In this document: piece by piece, positions 1 through 7,587 of the stretch
Layout of the letters: every line of letters begins with the position of its first letter
How positions within the stretch are numbered: the stretch's first letter is position 1
Origin: CAG-411 sp963643465
Lineage (GTDB): Bacteria; Bacillota; Clostridia; Lachnospirales; Lachnospiraceae
Length of the DNA: 64,000 nt
Direction: 5' to 3'
Assembly (NCBI GenBank): GCA_963643465.1
Contig: CAVIJT010000005.1
Span: forward strand, 1 to 64,000
Translations under genes and position numbers: made by a program
Notes under the pieces: model-generated
The model's input: the letters and a program-made list of their open reading frames with translations, nothing else
Told to the model about the DNA's origin: nothing
The model's database searches: none

Positions 1-63
1 CTCAGCTGGGAGAGCATCTGCCTTACAAGCAGAGGGTCATAGGTTCGAGCCCTATTGGTCCCA
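1..63 (+). tRNA. tRNA-Val(TAC), 5' truncated by window edge
   Basis: Only the D-arm onward is present; about the first ten bases lie outside the window. The anticodon arm (TCTGC/GCAGA) carries loop CTTACAA, so the anticodon is TAC (valine). The T-arm ATAGG/CCTAT with TTCGAGC follows, then the 3' acceptor strand TGGTCCC and discriminator A. CCA is not encoded, so a CCA-adding enzyme is needed. It heads a three-tRNA run. Confidence 0.95.
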
Positions 64-68
64 TTGAT

Positions 69-154
69 GCCGGCGTGGCGGAACTGGCAGACGCCCAGGA
101 CTTAAAATCCTGTGGGTAGTAATACCCGTACCGGTTCGATTCCGGTCGCCGGCA
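69..154 (+). tRNA. tRNA-Leu(TAA)
   Basis: Acceptor strands GCCGGCG/CGCCGGC pair fully, with discriminator A. The anticodon loop CTTAAAA gives TAA (leucine, UUA codons). A long variable arm follows (TGGGTAGTAATACCCGTA), as expected for a class II tRNA. CCA is not encoded. Confidence 0.97.
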
Positions 155-202
155 TTTAAGATAACAGTTTTTGTTATCTTATTTTGCAATTTTATATTGT
201 TT

Positions 203-276
203 GTGCGCGTAGCTCAGCTGGATAGAGCACTAGACTACGGATCTAGGTGTCGGGAGTTCGAATCTTCTCGCGCACG
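203..276 (+). tRNA. tRNA-Arg(ACG)
   Basis: Acceptor GTGCGCG/CGCGCAC closes the cloverleaf. The anticodon stem CTAGA/TCTAG holds loop CTACGGA, giving ACG (arginine, read as ICG after deamination). Discriminator G, no encoded CCA. It is the last tRNA of this run, and a terminator follows directly. Confidence 0.97.
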
Positions 277-285
277 TTATTTGGA

Positions 286-313
286 AAGATTGAGGAAACT
301 CAATCTTTTTTTT
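286..313 (+). terminator. Rho-independent terminator of the Val-Leu-Arg tRNA run
   Basis: AGATTGAG - GAAA tetraloop - CTCAATCT is followed directly by a run of T. It sits ten bases after tRNA-Arg. Confidence 0.92.
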
Positions 314-459
314 ATATAGGAATGTTCACAAGCGAATCGGGTAGGAGTCTATTCGAGCGTTATTTGATGATTTGCAATGCTAGTCGAAATGGTTGAAAAT
401 TTGTTATATTTGTTGTTACATTTTTGGATTTTGAGAGTCTTATATATGGAGGTGAGAAA

Positions 460-954
460 GTGGAAGAGCTCTATAAGACCTATTTTAAAGACATTTATCG
501 GTATCTGTTAGCTATGACAAAAAATGAACATATGGCAGAAGAAATAACTCAAGAAACATTTTTTAAAGCAATGAAGAACGTGAAACATTTTAAAGGAGAA
601 TGTGATATTCGGGTTTGGCTGTGCCAGATAGCAAAAAATACTTATTTTAGTTTTTTGAAAAAGAGAAATAAACTGGTTTCTTTTGAGGAAGAAGGTGAAA
701 AGTTAAATGACGGTGAAAATGTGTGCACAGGAGTAAATTTGGAACAAAATTTTGTGGATAAGGAGCAAGCAATGCGGATACATAAAGCGCTGCATAACAT
801 AGAGGAACCCTATAAAGAAGTATTTCATTTGCGCGTATTTGGAGAATTGGCCTTTAAACAGATTGGAGATGTTTTTGGAAAGTCAGAAAGTTGGGTCCGT
901 GTTACCTTTCATCGTGCCAAAAGTAAAGTGCAAAAGAAAATGAAAGAAAATTAG
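460..954 (+). CDS. ECF-type RNA polymerase sigma factor (sigma-70 family)
   Basis: A 164-residue ECF sigma factor directing RNA polymerase to a small regulon. Region 2 is visible near the N-terminus (YFKDIYRYLLAMTKN, then AEEITQETFFKAM). Region 4 is near the C-terminus, with helix-turn-helix text FKQIGDVFGKSESWVRVTFH. The frame is open from a TTG at 424, but GTG 460 is preferred because GGAGGTG lies just upstream at 448-454. The next gene, 34 bases downstream, encodes a zinc-finger anti-sigma factor, so the pair is probably co-transcribed and the sigma is held inactive until a signal arrives. The stimulus cannot be read from the sequence. Family call is secure, regulon unknown. Confidence 0.92.
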   Translation: MEELYKTYFKDIYRYLLAMTKNEHMAEEITQETFFKAMKNVKHFKGECDIRVWLCQIAKNTYFSFLKKRNKLVSFEEEGEKLNDGENVCTGVNLEQNFVDKEQAMRIHKALHNIEEPYKEVFHLRVFGELAFKQIGDVFGKSESWVRVTFHRAKSKVQKKMKEN

Positions 955-988
955 AAGGCAAGTGTTAAGTTAGATTGGAGGAAATAAG

Positions 989-1675
989 ATGGAAGAAAGC
1001 AAGTGTGGCATAGTATTGGATATATTGCCTTTGTATGTAGATAAGGTATGTTCAGAAACGAGTCAGAGATATGTTGAGGAGCATTTAAAGAGTTGTGAAT
1101 TTTGTCAGAAAGAATATGAGGAAATGAAAGAAAATTTAGTAGTACCGATAGATGAGGACGCTACTATGATAAAGAAAATAAAAAAGCGAAATCGAATAGA
1201 AAAGGTAGTTATAGCGACAGCTGTAGCCATTACTTTTGTAATTGTGTGTTCTGTTTTTCTTGTTTTTGCTTTGGCACCAATGACTAATATGAACAAAGAT
1301 GTGATAAATCAAGTAAGTATAGAACAGGATTCGAAAGGTATTTGGTGGTTAAATAGAAAGGGAAATGCAGTGGATGTTTCCAGAATAGGTGTACGTGTGT
1401 ATAAAGAAGATGGAACTCTTTTGATAGATACTGCAAATGGTAAGATAAATGGGAAGGTAAATGGGAAGATTAAGGCAGAAAATAACGTTAAGGTTGAACT
1501 GGTTTTCTGTGGTAGTTTATTTGATAAATGGGGACATCAGTTGTATGATGTATCTAAAGCAGAAGGTGGTATGGAGGAGAAAAGTGTAATTTTGGGAGAA
1601 AGTTGGAAAGATAGAGTGAAATCTATTTATTATATGGATGGTGATACAAGAATTGATTTATGGGAAATGAAATAG
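989..1675 (+). CDS. Zinc-finger transmembrane anti-sigma factor
   Basis: 228 residues. The N-terminal cytoplasmic part contains the ZAS-type motif H32-x3-C36-x2-C39 (HLKSCEFC) with further cysteines at 6 and 21. A single hydrophobic segment covers about residues 72-96, and an approximately 130-residue extracytoplasmic domain follows, with a small run of NGK units (NGKINGKVNGK). This is the usual layout of a membrane anti-sigma factor that binds its ECF sigma, here the gene immediately upstream. The external domain is not recognised and would set the signal specificity. The start ATG has GGAGG eight bases upstream. Confidence 0.88.
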   Translation: MEESKCGIVLDILPLYVDKVCSETSQRYVEEHLKSCEFCQKEYEEMKENLVVPIDEDATMIKKIKKRNRIEKVVIATAVAITFVIVCSVFLVFALAPMTNMNKDVINQVSIEQDSKGIWWLNRKGNAVDVSRIGVRVYKEDGTLLIDTANGKINGKVNGKIKAENNVKVELVFCGSLFDKWGHQLYDVSKAEGGMEEKSVILGESWKDRVKSIYYMDGDTRIDLWEMK

Positions 1676-1818
1676 TAAAATAGGAAATAATGAAAATCAA
1701 TTATATGGATATTGAAAAAATTTCATTTGAATTAGGATAGAGTTGCTTAAATGAGAGTTGGATATTATTAGGTTTTGTAATTATCAAAAAGTATTGTAGT
1801 AAAGTGAGGATAAAAGTT

Positions 1819-2103
1819 ATGGAAAATAAGAAAGAAATATACAGAATAGGTTTAATACTTGGAGTATTGACGTTTTGGGTAAATGTTATTTGTATGCCGA
1901 TTGAAACATTGATTTTAGGAGTAGTTTCTTTGGTTTTAAATTTTTGTAATCGAAAAAATTATCGGGTAAAGGCAGGAATTGTTTGTACGATTTTGGGAAT
2001 GGTCATGAGTGTAGGATATCTTTTGTTTGTAATTTGTACAATAAAGTTTTCTGGTGCAACTTATGAGGGATATTGGCTTTTCGATTTTTTAAATAAGATG
2101 TAG
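1819..2103 (+). CDS. Small membrane protein, DUF4190-like
   Basis: 94 residues from ATG 1819, chosen over the upstream GTG 1804 because that GTG lies inside the likely Shine-Dalgarno stretch GTGAGGA. Two to three hydrophobic segments are seen (about residues 9-40 and 52-75), separated by a basic loop NRKNYRVK. The alternating LILGVVSLVL and GIVCTILGMVMSV pattern resembles DUF4190-type small membrane proteins (moderate confidence). It lies downstream of the sigma/anti-sigma pair and may belong to that regulon (inference). Function unknown. Confidence 0.7.
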   Translation: MENKKEIYRIGLILGVLTFWVNVICMPIETLILGVVSLVLNFCNRKNYRVKAGIVCTILGMVMSVGYLLFVICTIKFSGATYEGYWLFDFLNKM

Positions 2104-2148
2104 TTTTGTCAAAGGAAAATGTGTCTGCATAGCAGGCATATTTTTTTA

Positions 2149-2307
2149 CTCTATAGAAAGTTTTCCGCCTTTTTCTATAGAGCAAAAAGCCCTCCGGGTA
2201 GGAGCGCGCGAATTTGTTAAAAAGATGTACTACGTACCCAATTTGGTGCCACAAAGCGAGTAAGCACATGGGAAAGTGTAGTGTCCCTTGCGTGCTTGCA
2301 CACTTTG
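2149..2307. repeat. Structured intergenic repeat, copy A
   Basis: It starts with inverted repeat CTCTATAGAAA/TTTCTATAGAG (2149-2159 and 2172-2182). A conserved middle follows (GCCCTCCGGGTAGGAGCG, then GATGTACTACGTACCCAATT). It ends with a second inverted repeat, CAAAGCGAGTAAGCAC (2252-2267) against GTGCTTGCACACTTTG (2292-2307). The same architecture recurs at 19806-19954, and the middle segment alone at 52711-52740. No open frame crosses it convincingly. Confidence 0.75.
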
Positions 2308-2379
2308 TTCTTTAGGCGAGTAGTGAGGAAAATCGAGTGTTTGCATAGATGCGACATTAGAAAAGTATCATTAAAATAC

Positions 2380-2494
2380 GAAAAAACCTTGCTGGGGGGG
2401 ACCAGCAAGGTTATGAGGGGAGTATAAATAATTAATAAGGGGTTATATAGTGTGCGAATTAGAATTCTCTTTTGAAGGGTGAACTCTATCGACA
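2380..2494 (-). ncRNA. Predicted small RNA with C-rich (anti-Shine-Dalgarno) motifs
   Basis: Read on the minus strand, a promoter (2501-2529) is followed by about 115 bases with no open frame. These end in a strong intrinsic terminator whose loop is UCCCCC. The body contains further C-rich tracts in otherwise AU-rich sequence: ACCCUU (2475-2480), AACCCCUUA (around 2435-2443) and CUCCCCUC (around 2415-2422). Each is complementary to GGGG/AGGAG-type ribosome binding sites. C-rich loops that pair with Shine-Dalgarno regions are known from small RNAs such as staphylococcal RNAIII and RsaE. Assigning this locus to that type is inference. The 5' end is estimated from the -10 box. Confidence 0.6.
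2381..2412 (-). terminator. Intrinsic terminator of the predicted small RNA
   Basis: On the minus strand AACCTTGCTGG - TCCCCC - CCAGCAAGGTT runs straight into a stretch of T (plus-strand A at 2381-2386). On the plus strand there is no T-run after the hairpin, so the orientation is clear. Confidence 0.85.
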
Positions 2495-2500
2495 GTGATT

Positions 2501-2529
2501 ATTATATATCAAAACTTCACAAAACGCAA
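2501..2529 (-). promoter_or_regulatory. Promoter of the predicted small RNA
   Basis: Minus-strand -35 TTGCGT (2529-2524) and perfect -10 TATAAT (2506-2501) are separated by 17 bases. This is the only good promoter pointing at the minus-strand terminator near 2390. Confidence 0.65.
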
Positions 2530-2643
2530 TGAAAAAAAACTTGTCAAATCATGAAGAAAATTGTAAAAAAAGTACACAGAATAAAAATTGCAAAAATGAG
2601 CATACTATTTTTGCACTAAAAAATTAAATTTGGAGGTAATATT

Positions 2644-2832
2644 ATGGCTAAAAATTACAGTAATGCGCAAAAAGGGTTAAGAGATGAGGCAAAAAATACA
2701 ACAAGTAATTCTACTTCTCAGGAGAAAAATACAACACAAAATAAGACCCAAAATACAACAAAGAATAGTGAGCAGAATGCGACTTCTCAGAATCAGCAGA
2801 GTAATTCCACTAAAAATTGTAATGGTAGATAG
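2644..2832 (+). CDS. Tiny N/Q/S/T-rich hydrophilic protein
   Basis: 62 residues after an excellent ribosome binding site (TTGGAGG, 2630-2636). The opening MAKNYSNAQKGLRDEAK may form a helix; the rest is nearly all N, T, Q, S and K (NTTQNKTQNTTKN, SQNQQSNSTKN). There is no membrane segment or signal peptide. It ends at NCNGR, and a terminator follows 42 bases later, so it is a free-standing gene. Short low-complexity proteins of this sort occur in Lachnospiraceae and might be spore or stress proteins, but I do not recognise a named family. The strong RBS and terminator support expression. Confidence 0.6.
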   Translation: MAKNYSNAQKGLRDEAKNTTSNSTSQEKNTTQNKTQNTTKNSEQNATSQNQQSNSTKNCNGR

Positions 2833-2873
2833 TTTAAAAATTATAGAATAAAATAACAATTCTTTTAGTGTAA

Positions 2874-2915
2874 GAAAAGCGAAGTAGGATTAATAAGTCT
2901 GTGCTTCGCTTTTTC
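2874..2915 (+). terminator. Rho-independent terminator after the small N/Q-rich gene
   Basis: AAAAGCGAAG and CTTCGCTTTTT form a 10-bp stem around a 21-base loop, ending in a T-rich tract. Confidence 0.8.
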
Positions 2916-2995
2916 CTTTTATATAGACAAACCTTGAACGGTAACTTTTTTATAACATATAATAGATAGAAGGGGAAGCTATTGGAGGAATCGTT

Positions 2996-3340
2996 GTGGG
3001 TGTGCAGATTATAGCAGCGTGGGATACATGGAAACTGATAGAAGCGAAAAAGGCACAATTAATTGATTTGCGTGCGGATGAGGAATATGAGAAGAGTCAT
3101 ATTTATGGAGCAGTTTCTATGCCTTACGAGGGTGAAGTGGAAAAGTATGAAGTATTAGATGAAAACCAAGTCATTTTACTATATTGTGAAAGAGGAAATA
3201 CGAGTTTGTTTGTTGGAAAATATTTAGGGGAGTGCGGATATTGTGTATATACAATTTCTGGTGGCTTTAAAGCCTATAAAAATGTAAATTGGGAAAATAG
3301 AGAGTCGTGTAAAAATGAAATACAAAATAAAGTAGAATGA
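2996..3340 (+). CDS. Rhodanese-like domain protein
   Basis: 114 residues: one single rhodanese domain and little else. The elements are LIDLRADEEYEKSHIYGAVSMP (family pattern DxR...Y..gHI.GA...P) and the active-site loop CERGNTS, with the catalytic cysteine that would carry a persulfide. The start is GTG 2996, with TTGGAGG at about 2983-2989. Single-domain rhodaneses move sulfane sulfur, but the partner is not evident here. The gene is monocistronic between the terminator at 2915 and the promoter at 3399. Confidence 0.9.
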   Translation: MGVQIIAAWDTWKLIEAKKAQLIDLRADEEYEKSHIYGAVSMPYEGEVEKYEVLDENQVILLYCERGNTSLFVGKYLGECGYCVYTISGGFKAYKNVNWENRESCKNEIQNKVE

Positions 3341-3398
3341 AACCTTAAAATTAGGCAATTAGAAAACTAAATAATTACAAATGCCTTAAAATTAAACA

Positions 3399-3427
3399 TT
3401 GACGGAAAATGGAAACTCATATAAGAT
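3399..3427 (+). promoter_or_regulatory. Putative sigma-A promoter for the methyltransferase operon
   Basis: TTGACG, 17 bases, TAAGAT. It would give a leader of about 120 bases ahead of the THUMP methyltransferase gene. Confidence 0.5.
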
Positions 3428-3509
3428 TATGGTGCAGGTATATGTGATTTTACAAGGTTTCTCATGAATGTATATGAAAAGTGTGTCATGGGAAAATGTA
3501 ATAAAAAAG

Positions 3510-3534
3510 AGGCTATGTTCGTGGGGCATAGCCT
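3510..3534 (+). other. Hairpin in the 5' leader of the methyltransferase gene
   Basis: AGGCTATG - TTCGTGGGG - CATAGCCT forms a stem ending 10 bases before the ribosome binding site. There is no T-run, so it is not a terminator. It could affect translation or RNA stability (inference). Confidence 0.5.
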
Positions 3535-3555
3535 TAGAACGAAAAGGAGAAAAAC

Positions 3556-4716
3556 ATGGAACAGTACGAATATATTGCACCTTGTCATTTTGGGTTAGAG
3601 GCGGTGCTAAAAAGAGAGATTATAGATTTAGGATATGAAATTGTACAGGTAGAAGATGGAAAAGTAACATTTCGTGGTGATATTGGGGCTATATGCCGTG
3701 CAAATATCTTTTTGAGAACTACAGAGCGTATTTTATTAAAAGTTGCAAAATTTCGTGCAACAACATTTGAGGAATTGTTTGAAAAAACAAAACAAGTTCC
3801 TTGGGAACAATATATTCCAGAAGATGGAAAGTTTTGGGTGGCAAAGGCAACTTCTATTAAGAGTAAATTATTTAGTCCATCAGATATTCAGTCTATTATG
3901 AAAAAAGCAATGGTCGAGCGCATGAAGCAATGTTATAAAAAGGATTGGTTTTCAGAGGATGGAAGTGAGTATCCTCTTCGAGTTACTTTTATGAAAGATG
4001 AAGTGACCATTGGATTAGATACATCTGGAGCATCTCTTCATAAGAGAGGTTATAGAAAATTGAGCAGCAAGGCGCCGATTACGGAAACGTTGGCAGCAGC
4101 ACTTATTATGCTTACGCCTTGGAATAAAGACCGAATTTTAGTGGATCCTTTTTGTGGAAGTGGAACGATTCCTATTGAAGCAGCTATGATAGGTGCCAAT
4201 ATTGCACCGGGAATGAACCGTTCCTTCACCGCTGAAGGCTGGAAAAATCTTTTGCCGAAGAAATATTGGTATGAGGCAATTGAGGAGGCAAATGGGCAAA
4301 TTAGAGACGATGTGGAGCTAAATATTCAAGGATATGATATAGATGGAGAAATTGTAAAGGCTGCCCGTGAGAATGCAAAACTTGCAGGGGTGGATCAGTA
4401 TATTCATTTTCAGCAGCGTCCTATGCAGGATTTACGTCATCCGAAAAAATATGGTTTTATTATTACAAATCCACCTTATGGAGAGCGTTTGGAGGAAAAA
4501 GAAGATATGCCAGCCTTGTATCAGCAAATTGGCGAAACATTTGGAGCATTGGATTCTTGGTCATATTTTATTATTACTGGTTATGAAGATGCCCAAAAAT
4601 ATATTGGAAAAAAAGCTACAAAAAACCGAAAAATATATAATGGGATGATGAAAACATATTTCTATCAATATATGGGTCCAAAGCCGCCTAAAAAGAGAAA
4701 TGTGACACAGTCTTAG
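3556..4716 (+). CDS. THUMP-domain class I SAM-dependent RNA methyltransferase (RlmL/YpsC type)
   Basis: 386 residues. The N-terminus (YIAPCHFGLEAVLKREI) and the THUMP region (about 50-155) precede a Rossmann methyltransferase. That domain shows SAM motif I, VDPFCGSGTIPIEAA (about 195-210), and the base-flipping motif NPPYGERL (about 309-316), typical of N2-guanine methylation. In this family the substrate is guanosine in 23S rRNA, as in the N-terminal half of E. coli RlmL. It is the first gene of a close run with the amidase, rdgB and a phosphoesterase. ATG 3556 follows AAAAGGAG. Confidence 0.9.
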   Translation: MEQYEYIAPCHFGLEAVLKREIIDLGYEIVQVEDGKVTFRGDIGAICRANIFLRTTERILLKVAKFRATTFEELFEKTKQVPWEQYIPEDGKFWVAKATSIKSKLFSPSDIQSIMKKAMVERMKQCYKKDWFSEDGSEYPLRVTFMKDEVTIGLDTSGASLHKRGYRKLSSKAPITETLAAALIMLTPWNKDRILVDPFCGSGTIPIEAAMIGANIAPGMNRSFTAEGWKNLLPKKYWYEAIEEANGQIRDDVELNIQGYDIDGEIVKAARENAKLAGVDQYIHFQQRPMQDLRHPKKYGFIITNPPYGERLEEKEDMPALYQQIGETFGALDSWSYFIITGYEDAQKYIGKKATKNRKIYNGMMKTYFYQYMGPKPPKKRNVTQS

Positions 4717-4735
4717 AAAGAAAAGAGAGAATTAC

Positions 4736-5848
4736 GTGGAGGATAAGATTCTAAAGAAAGTGTTGAAACAATGTCTGTTTTTTCTGGTAATTCTTTGTGT
4801 AGGAAGTATATGTTACACTTTTAGAACTGAGGGAAAAAAAACAGACAATTTGACAACCAAAGAGGAAATACAGGATATAAAAAAGGAAAAACAGGACGAA
4901 TTTTTATATACGGTCTCTCTTGCTTCTAAAGAAGATATTATGGAGCAGATAGGGGATAACTATATAAAAATTGAGAAACATCAAAGGGATTTATTGCCTG
5001 TGAGCCTAAAAGATTTATATCAGACAAGTCAGGTAAAATTAACGATTTATCATTTGCAGCAAAAGAGCATTTCTTCGGAAGATATTTATAAAGTGGAAGA
5101 TGGTAAGGAACAGTTGGAGGATGATGGTGTTTTAAGAGAACTTCGTGAAAAGACAAGCATTACTTTTTATGAGGATTCGGGAAAGCATTACTCTGCTGAA
5201 ATTTTGCTTCCTATGGATGATATTTATGGATATCGTATTTATGAAGATGAACAATTTATTTATATTGATTGTTGTGAGCCCAAAGAAGTGTATGAGTATA
5301 TTTTGGTTTTAGATGCGGGGCATGGAGGAAAAGATACAGGAACCCCACCAATCAGTGGAACCTGGGAAGAAAAAGACTATAACCTAGATTTTGTACAAAA
5401 AATCGAAGAAAATTGGGATATGGAAAATTGCAAAGTGTATTTGACTCGTTGGGAGGATGAACAGGTTTCATTAAGTGATCGGGTTGATTTTGCAAACAAA
5501 GTAAAAGCAGACTGGTTTGTTAGTATTCATTGTAATGGAACAGATGAGTACGAAGGAACTGGTTTAGAAGCATTGTATAAGACCAATGGTTATAAAAGAC
5601 AGTCAAAAGAGATGGCAGAACGGTGTATGGAGGAATTGGAGAAAACTACTGGATTTGTGAATCGTGGACTGTTGGATGGACAGAATATTTATATTGTAAG
5701 AAAGGCGAAAATGCCTATGATTTTATTGGAAATGGGATTTTTGTCCGATGAGACGAATCTGTCTTACATGAAGAAGGAAAGTAATCGAAATAAAATGGCG
5801 AAAGCTGTTTGTAAAGCATTAACAGAAGGGATGAAAACAATAAAATGA
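4736..5848 (+). CDS. N-acetylmuramoyl-L-alanine amidase (Amidase_3), membrane-anchored
   Basis: 370 residues from GTG 4736. An N-terminal hydrophobic anchor (about 10-28) is followed by an approximately 150-residue unrecognised region, then an Amidase_3 catalytic domain. Zinc and catalytic residues are visible: the first His in LDAGHGG, Glu in TWEEKDYNL, His in SIHCNG and the final Glu in LLEMGFL. It should cleave the amide between N-acetylmuramic acid and L-Ala in peptidoglycan, outside the membrane. Clostridial homologues of this shape include CwlD, but a sporulation role is not shown here. Its last four bases overlap rdgB (translational coupling). Confidence 0.88.
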   Translation: MEDKILKKVLKQCLFFLVILCVGSICYTFRTEGKKTDNLTTKEEIQDIKKEKQDEFLYTVSLASKEDIMEQIGDNYIKIEKHQRDLLPVSLKDLYQTSQVKLTIYHLQQKSISSEDIYKVEDGKEQLEDDGVLRELREKTSITFYEDSGKHYSAEILLPMDDIYGYRIYEDEQFIYIDCCEPKEVYEYILVLDAGHGGKDTGTPPISGTWEEKDYNLDFVQKIEENWDMENCKVYLTRWEDEQVSLSDRVDFANKVKADWFVSIHCNGTDEYEGTGLEALYKTNGYKRQSKEMAERCMEELEKTTGFVNRGLLDGQNIYIVRKAKMPMILLEMGFLSDETNLSYMKKESNRNKMAKAVCKALTEGMKTIK

Positions 5849-6438
5849 AAGTAATATTTGCTACAGGAAATCAAGGGAAAATGAAAGAAATTAGAATGGT
5901 AATGGAGGATTTAGCATTGGAGATTTTGTCCATGAAAGAGGCTGGATTGGACATGGAAATCGAAGAAAATGGAACTACATTTGAGGAAAATGCGTTGATA
6001 AAAGCTCGTGCAATTGCAGAACATGTAGAAGATGCTATTGTACTTGCAGATGATTCTGGGCTTGAAGTGGACTATTTGAATAAAGAACCAGGGGTGCATT
6101 CGTCCAGATATATGGGAGAGGACACTTCTTATGATATTAAGAATCAGCATATTATGGACTTACTGAAAGGTGTGGAGGAAAAACAGAGAAGCGCTCGTTT
6201 TGTCTGCACAATAGCAGCAGTATTTCCTGATGGAGAAGAACAGGTTGTGCGTGCTACCATAGAAGGAAGAATTGCAACAGAAAGTAAGGGAAATAATGGA
6301 TTTGGTTATGACCCTATTTTTTATGTTCCTGAATTTTCATGTACAACAGCAGAGCTTACCTTAGAGCAAAAAAATAAAATTAGTCACAGAGGAAAAGCGC
6401 TGGAAGAAATGAAAGAGATTATAAAAAAGCATATGTAG
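5845..6438 (+). CDS. rdgB: XTP/dITP diphosphatase (RdgB/HAM1)
   Basis: 197 residues, full length. It removes non-canonical purine triphosphates (XTP, dITP, ITP) from the nucleotide pool. Family motifs are complete: FATGNQGKMKEI at the N-terminus, ADDSGLEVD around 68-76, FGYDPIFYVPE around 153-163 and ISHRGKAL near the end. It overlaps the amidase stop codon (ATGA-type), so it is translated from the same message. Confidence 0.95.
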   Translation: MKVIFATGNQGKMKEIRMVMEDLALEILSMKEAGLDMEIEENGTTFEENALIKARAIAEHVEDAIVLADDSGLEVDYLNKEPGVHSSRYMGEDTSYDIKNQHIMDLLKGVEEKQRSARFVCTIAAVFPDGEEQVVRATIEGRIATESKGNNGFGYDPIFYVPEFSCTTAELTLEQKNKISHRGKALEEMKEIIKKHM

Positions 6439-6493
6439 AGATTAGCAAATTGGAAAACGAAAAAAGTTATATTAGGAAAGAGGAAAACGAAAG

Positions 6494-6982
6494 ATGCGAG
6501 TGTTAGTTGTCAGTGATTCTCATGGAAGTAATGTATATTTGAATAAAGCGATAGAAGAGGCAGGAGACTTTGATTATTTTATACATTTAGGAGATTTAGA
6601 GGGATCAGAGCATTTTATTGAGGCATTTGTGGAATGTCCAACGGCTATTATTTCAGGAAATAATGATTATTTTACTACCATAGAACATGAATTAGAGTTT
6701 GAACTGGAAGGTCATCATGTTTTTATGACGCATGGACATAGATATAATATATACGCAGGTGTAGACCGTCTTTTGGAAGAAGGGCGTAGAAGAGGTGCAG
6801 ATATTATTTTATTTGGACATACCCATTGCCCTTATATTGAACAGACAGAAGAGTATCTTGTTTTGAATCCGGGTAGTATAAGCAGACCAAGACAAGAGGG
6901 AAGAGTGCCTACTTATGTTATTATGGATTTGAAAGAAAATGGAGAAATAGAAGTAGAACTTTGTTATGTAAAACAGGCATAA
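6494..6982 (+). CDS. YfcE/MJ0936-family metallophosphoesterase
   Basis: 162 residues. The calcineurin-like metal-binding signature is complete: VVSDSHG, HLGDLEG, SGNND, MTHGHRY and FGHTHCP. Members hydrolyse phosphodiesters with Mn2+; the physiological substrate is usually unknown. It lies 55 bases after rdgB, the usual neighbour in Firmicutes, and closes this operon. RBS AGGAAAG precedes ATG 6494. Confidence 0.92.
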   Translation: MRVLVVSDSHGSNVYLNKAIEEAGDFDYFIHLGDLEGSEHFIEAFVECPTAIISGNNDYFTTIEHELEFELEGHHVFMTHGHRYNIYAGVDRLLEEGRRRGADIILFGHTHCPYIEQTEEYLVLNPGSISRPRQEGRVPTYVIMDLKENGEIEVELCYVKQA

Positions 6983-7091
6983 ATATTGTGAAATTTCTTT
7001 TTTTTCGATATTTTTTTTGGTGAGAAAAGCCTTTAAAATCAAGGGTTCTCACGATTTGTAAAAAAAAATTAAAAAAAGTTTGAAAAAAGTG

Positions 7092-7120
7092 TTGACTTTC
7101 GGTTTTATATATTATATAAT
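7092..7120 (+). promoter_or_regulatory. Consensus sigma-A promoter of the seven-tRNA operon
   Basis: TTGACT, exactly 17 bases, TATAAT, ending 52 bases before tRNA-Pro. This is among the best promoters in the window, as expected for stable RNA. Confidence 0.88.
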
Positions 7121-7172
7121 CATTCTTGCGTTGAGGCGTTACAGAAAAAAACAAAACAACGAAAGACACTTA

Positions 7173-7247
7173 CGGGGTGTGGCTCAGCTTGGCTAGAGCG
7201 CTTGATTTGGGATCAAGAGGTCGCAGGTTCGAATCCTGTCACCCCGA
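7173..7247 (+). tRNA. tRNA-Pro(TGG)
   Basis: Acceptor CGGGGTG/CACCCCG; anticodon stem CTTGA/TCAAG with loop TTTGGGA, giving TGG. First tRNA of the operon; no encoded CCA. Confidence 0.97.
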
Positions 7248-7266
7248 CTTAACAAAAAAATATTAT

Positions 7267-7337
7267 GCGGGTGTAGTTCAATGGTAGAACACTAGCCTTC
7301 CAAGCTAGATACGTGGGTTCGATTCCCATCACCCGCT
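7267..7337 (+). tRNA. tRNA-Gly(TCC)
   Basis: Acceptor GCGGGTG/CACCCGC; anticodon loop CTTCCAA gives TCC. No encoded CCA. Confidence 0.97.
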
Positions 7338-7390
7338 TCGGCTATGTCATCTGAGGTAGCGTACGAATTTATGAAGTGATTGATATATGC

Positions 7391-7464
7391 GTGTCAGTAG
7401 CTCAGTTGGATAGAGCACCGGCCTTCTAAGCCGGTTGTCGGGGGTTCGAATCCCTTCTGGCACA
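7391..7464 (+). tRNA. tRNA-Arg(TCT)
   Basis: Acceptor GTGTCAG/CTGGCAC with one G-T pair; anticodon stem CCGGC/GCCGG and loop CTTCTAA give TCT (AGA codons). No encoded CCA. Confidence 0.97.
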
Positions 7465-7495
7465 TTTTCATCGATAATACTTCGGTGGAGTTTAT

Positions 7496-7570
7496 GGTGG
7501 GTATAGCGCAGTTGGTTAGCGCGCCAGATTGTGGCTCTGGAGGCCATGGGTTCGAATCCCATTATCCACC
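7496..7570 (+). tRNA. tRNA-His(GTG)
   Basis: Acceptor GTGGGTA/TATCCAC. The extra G at position -1 (7496) pairs with discriminator C (7570), the histidine identity element. Anticodon loop TTGTGGC gives GTG. Confidence 0.97.
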
Positions 7571-7587
7571 CTAGTTTGATGACGTTT

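Noticed and set aside
325..375. CGGGTAGGAG word resembling the intergenic repeat
   Set aside because: Only about ten bases match and the flanking stems are missing, so it was not counted as a copy.
7020..7052. GTGAGAA/TTCTCAC inverted repeat before the tRNA operon
   Set aside because: Loop is long and there is no T-run after it in either direction; not supported as a terminator.
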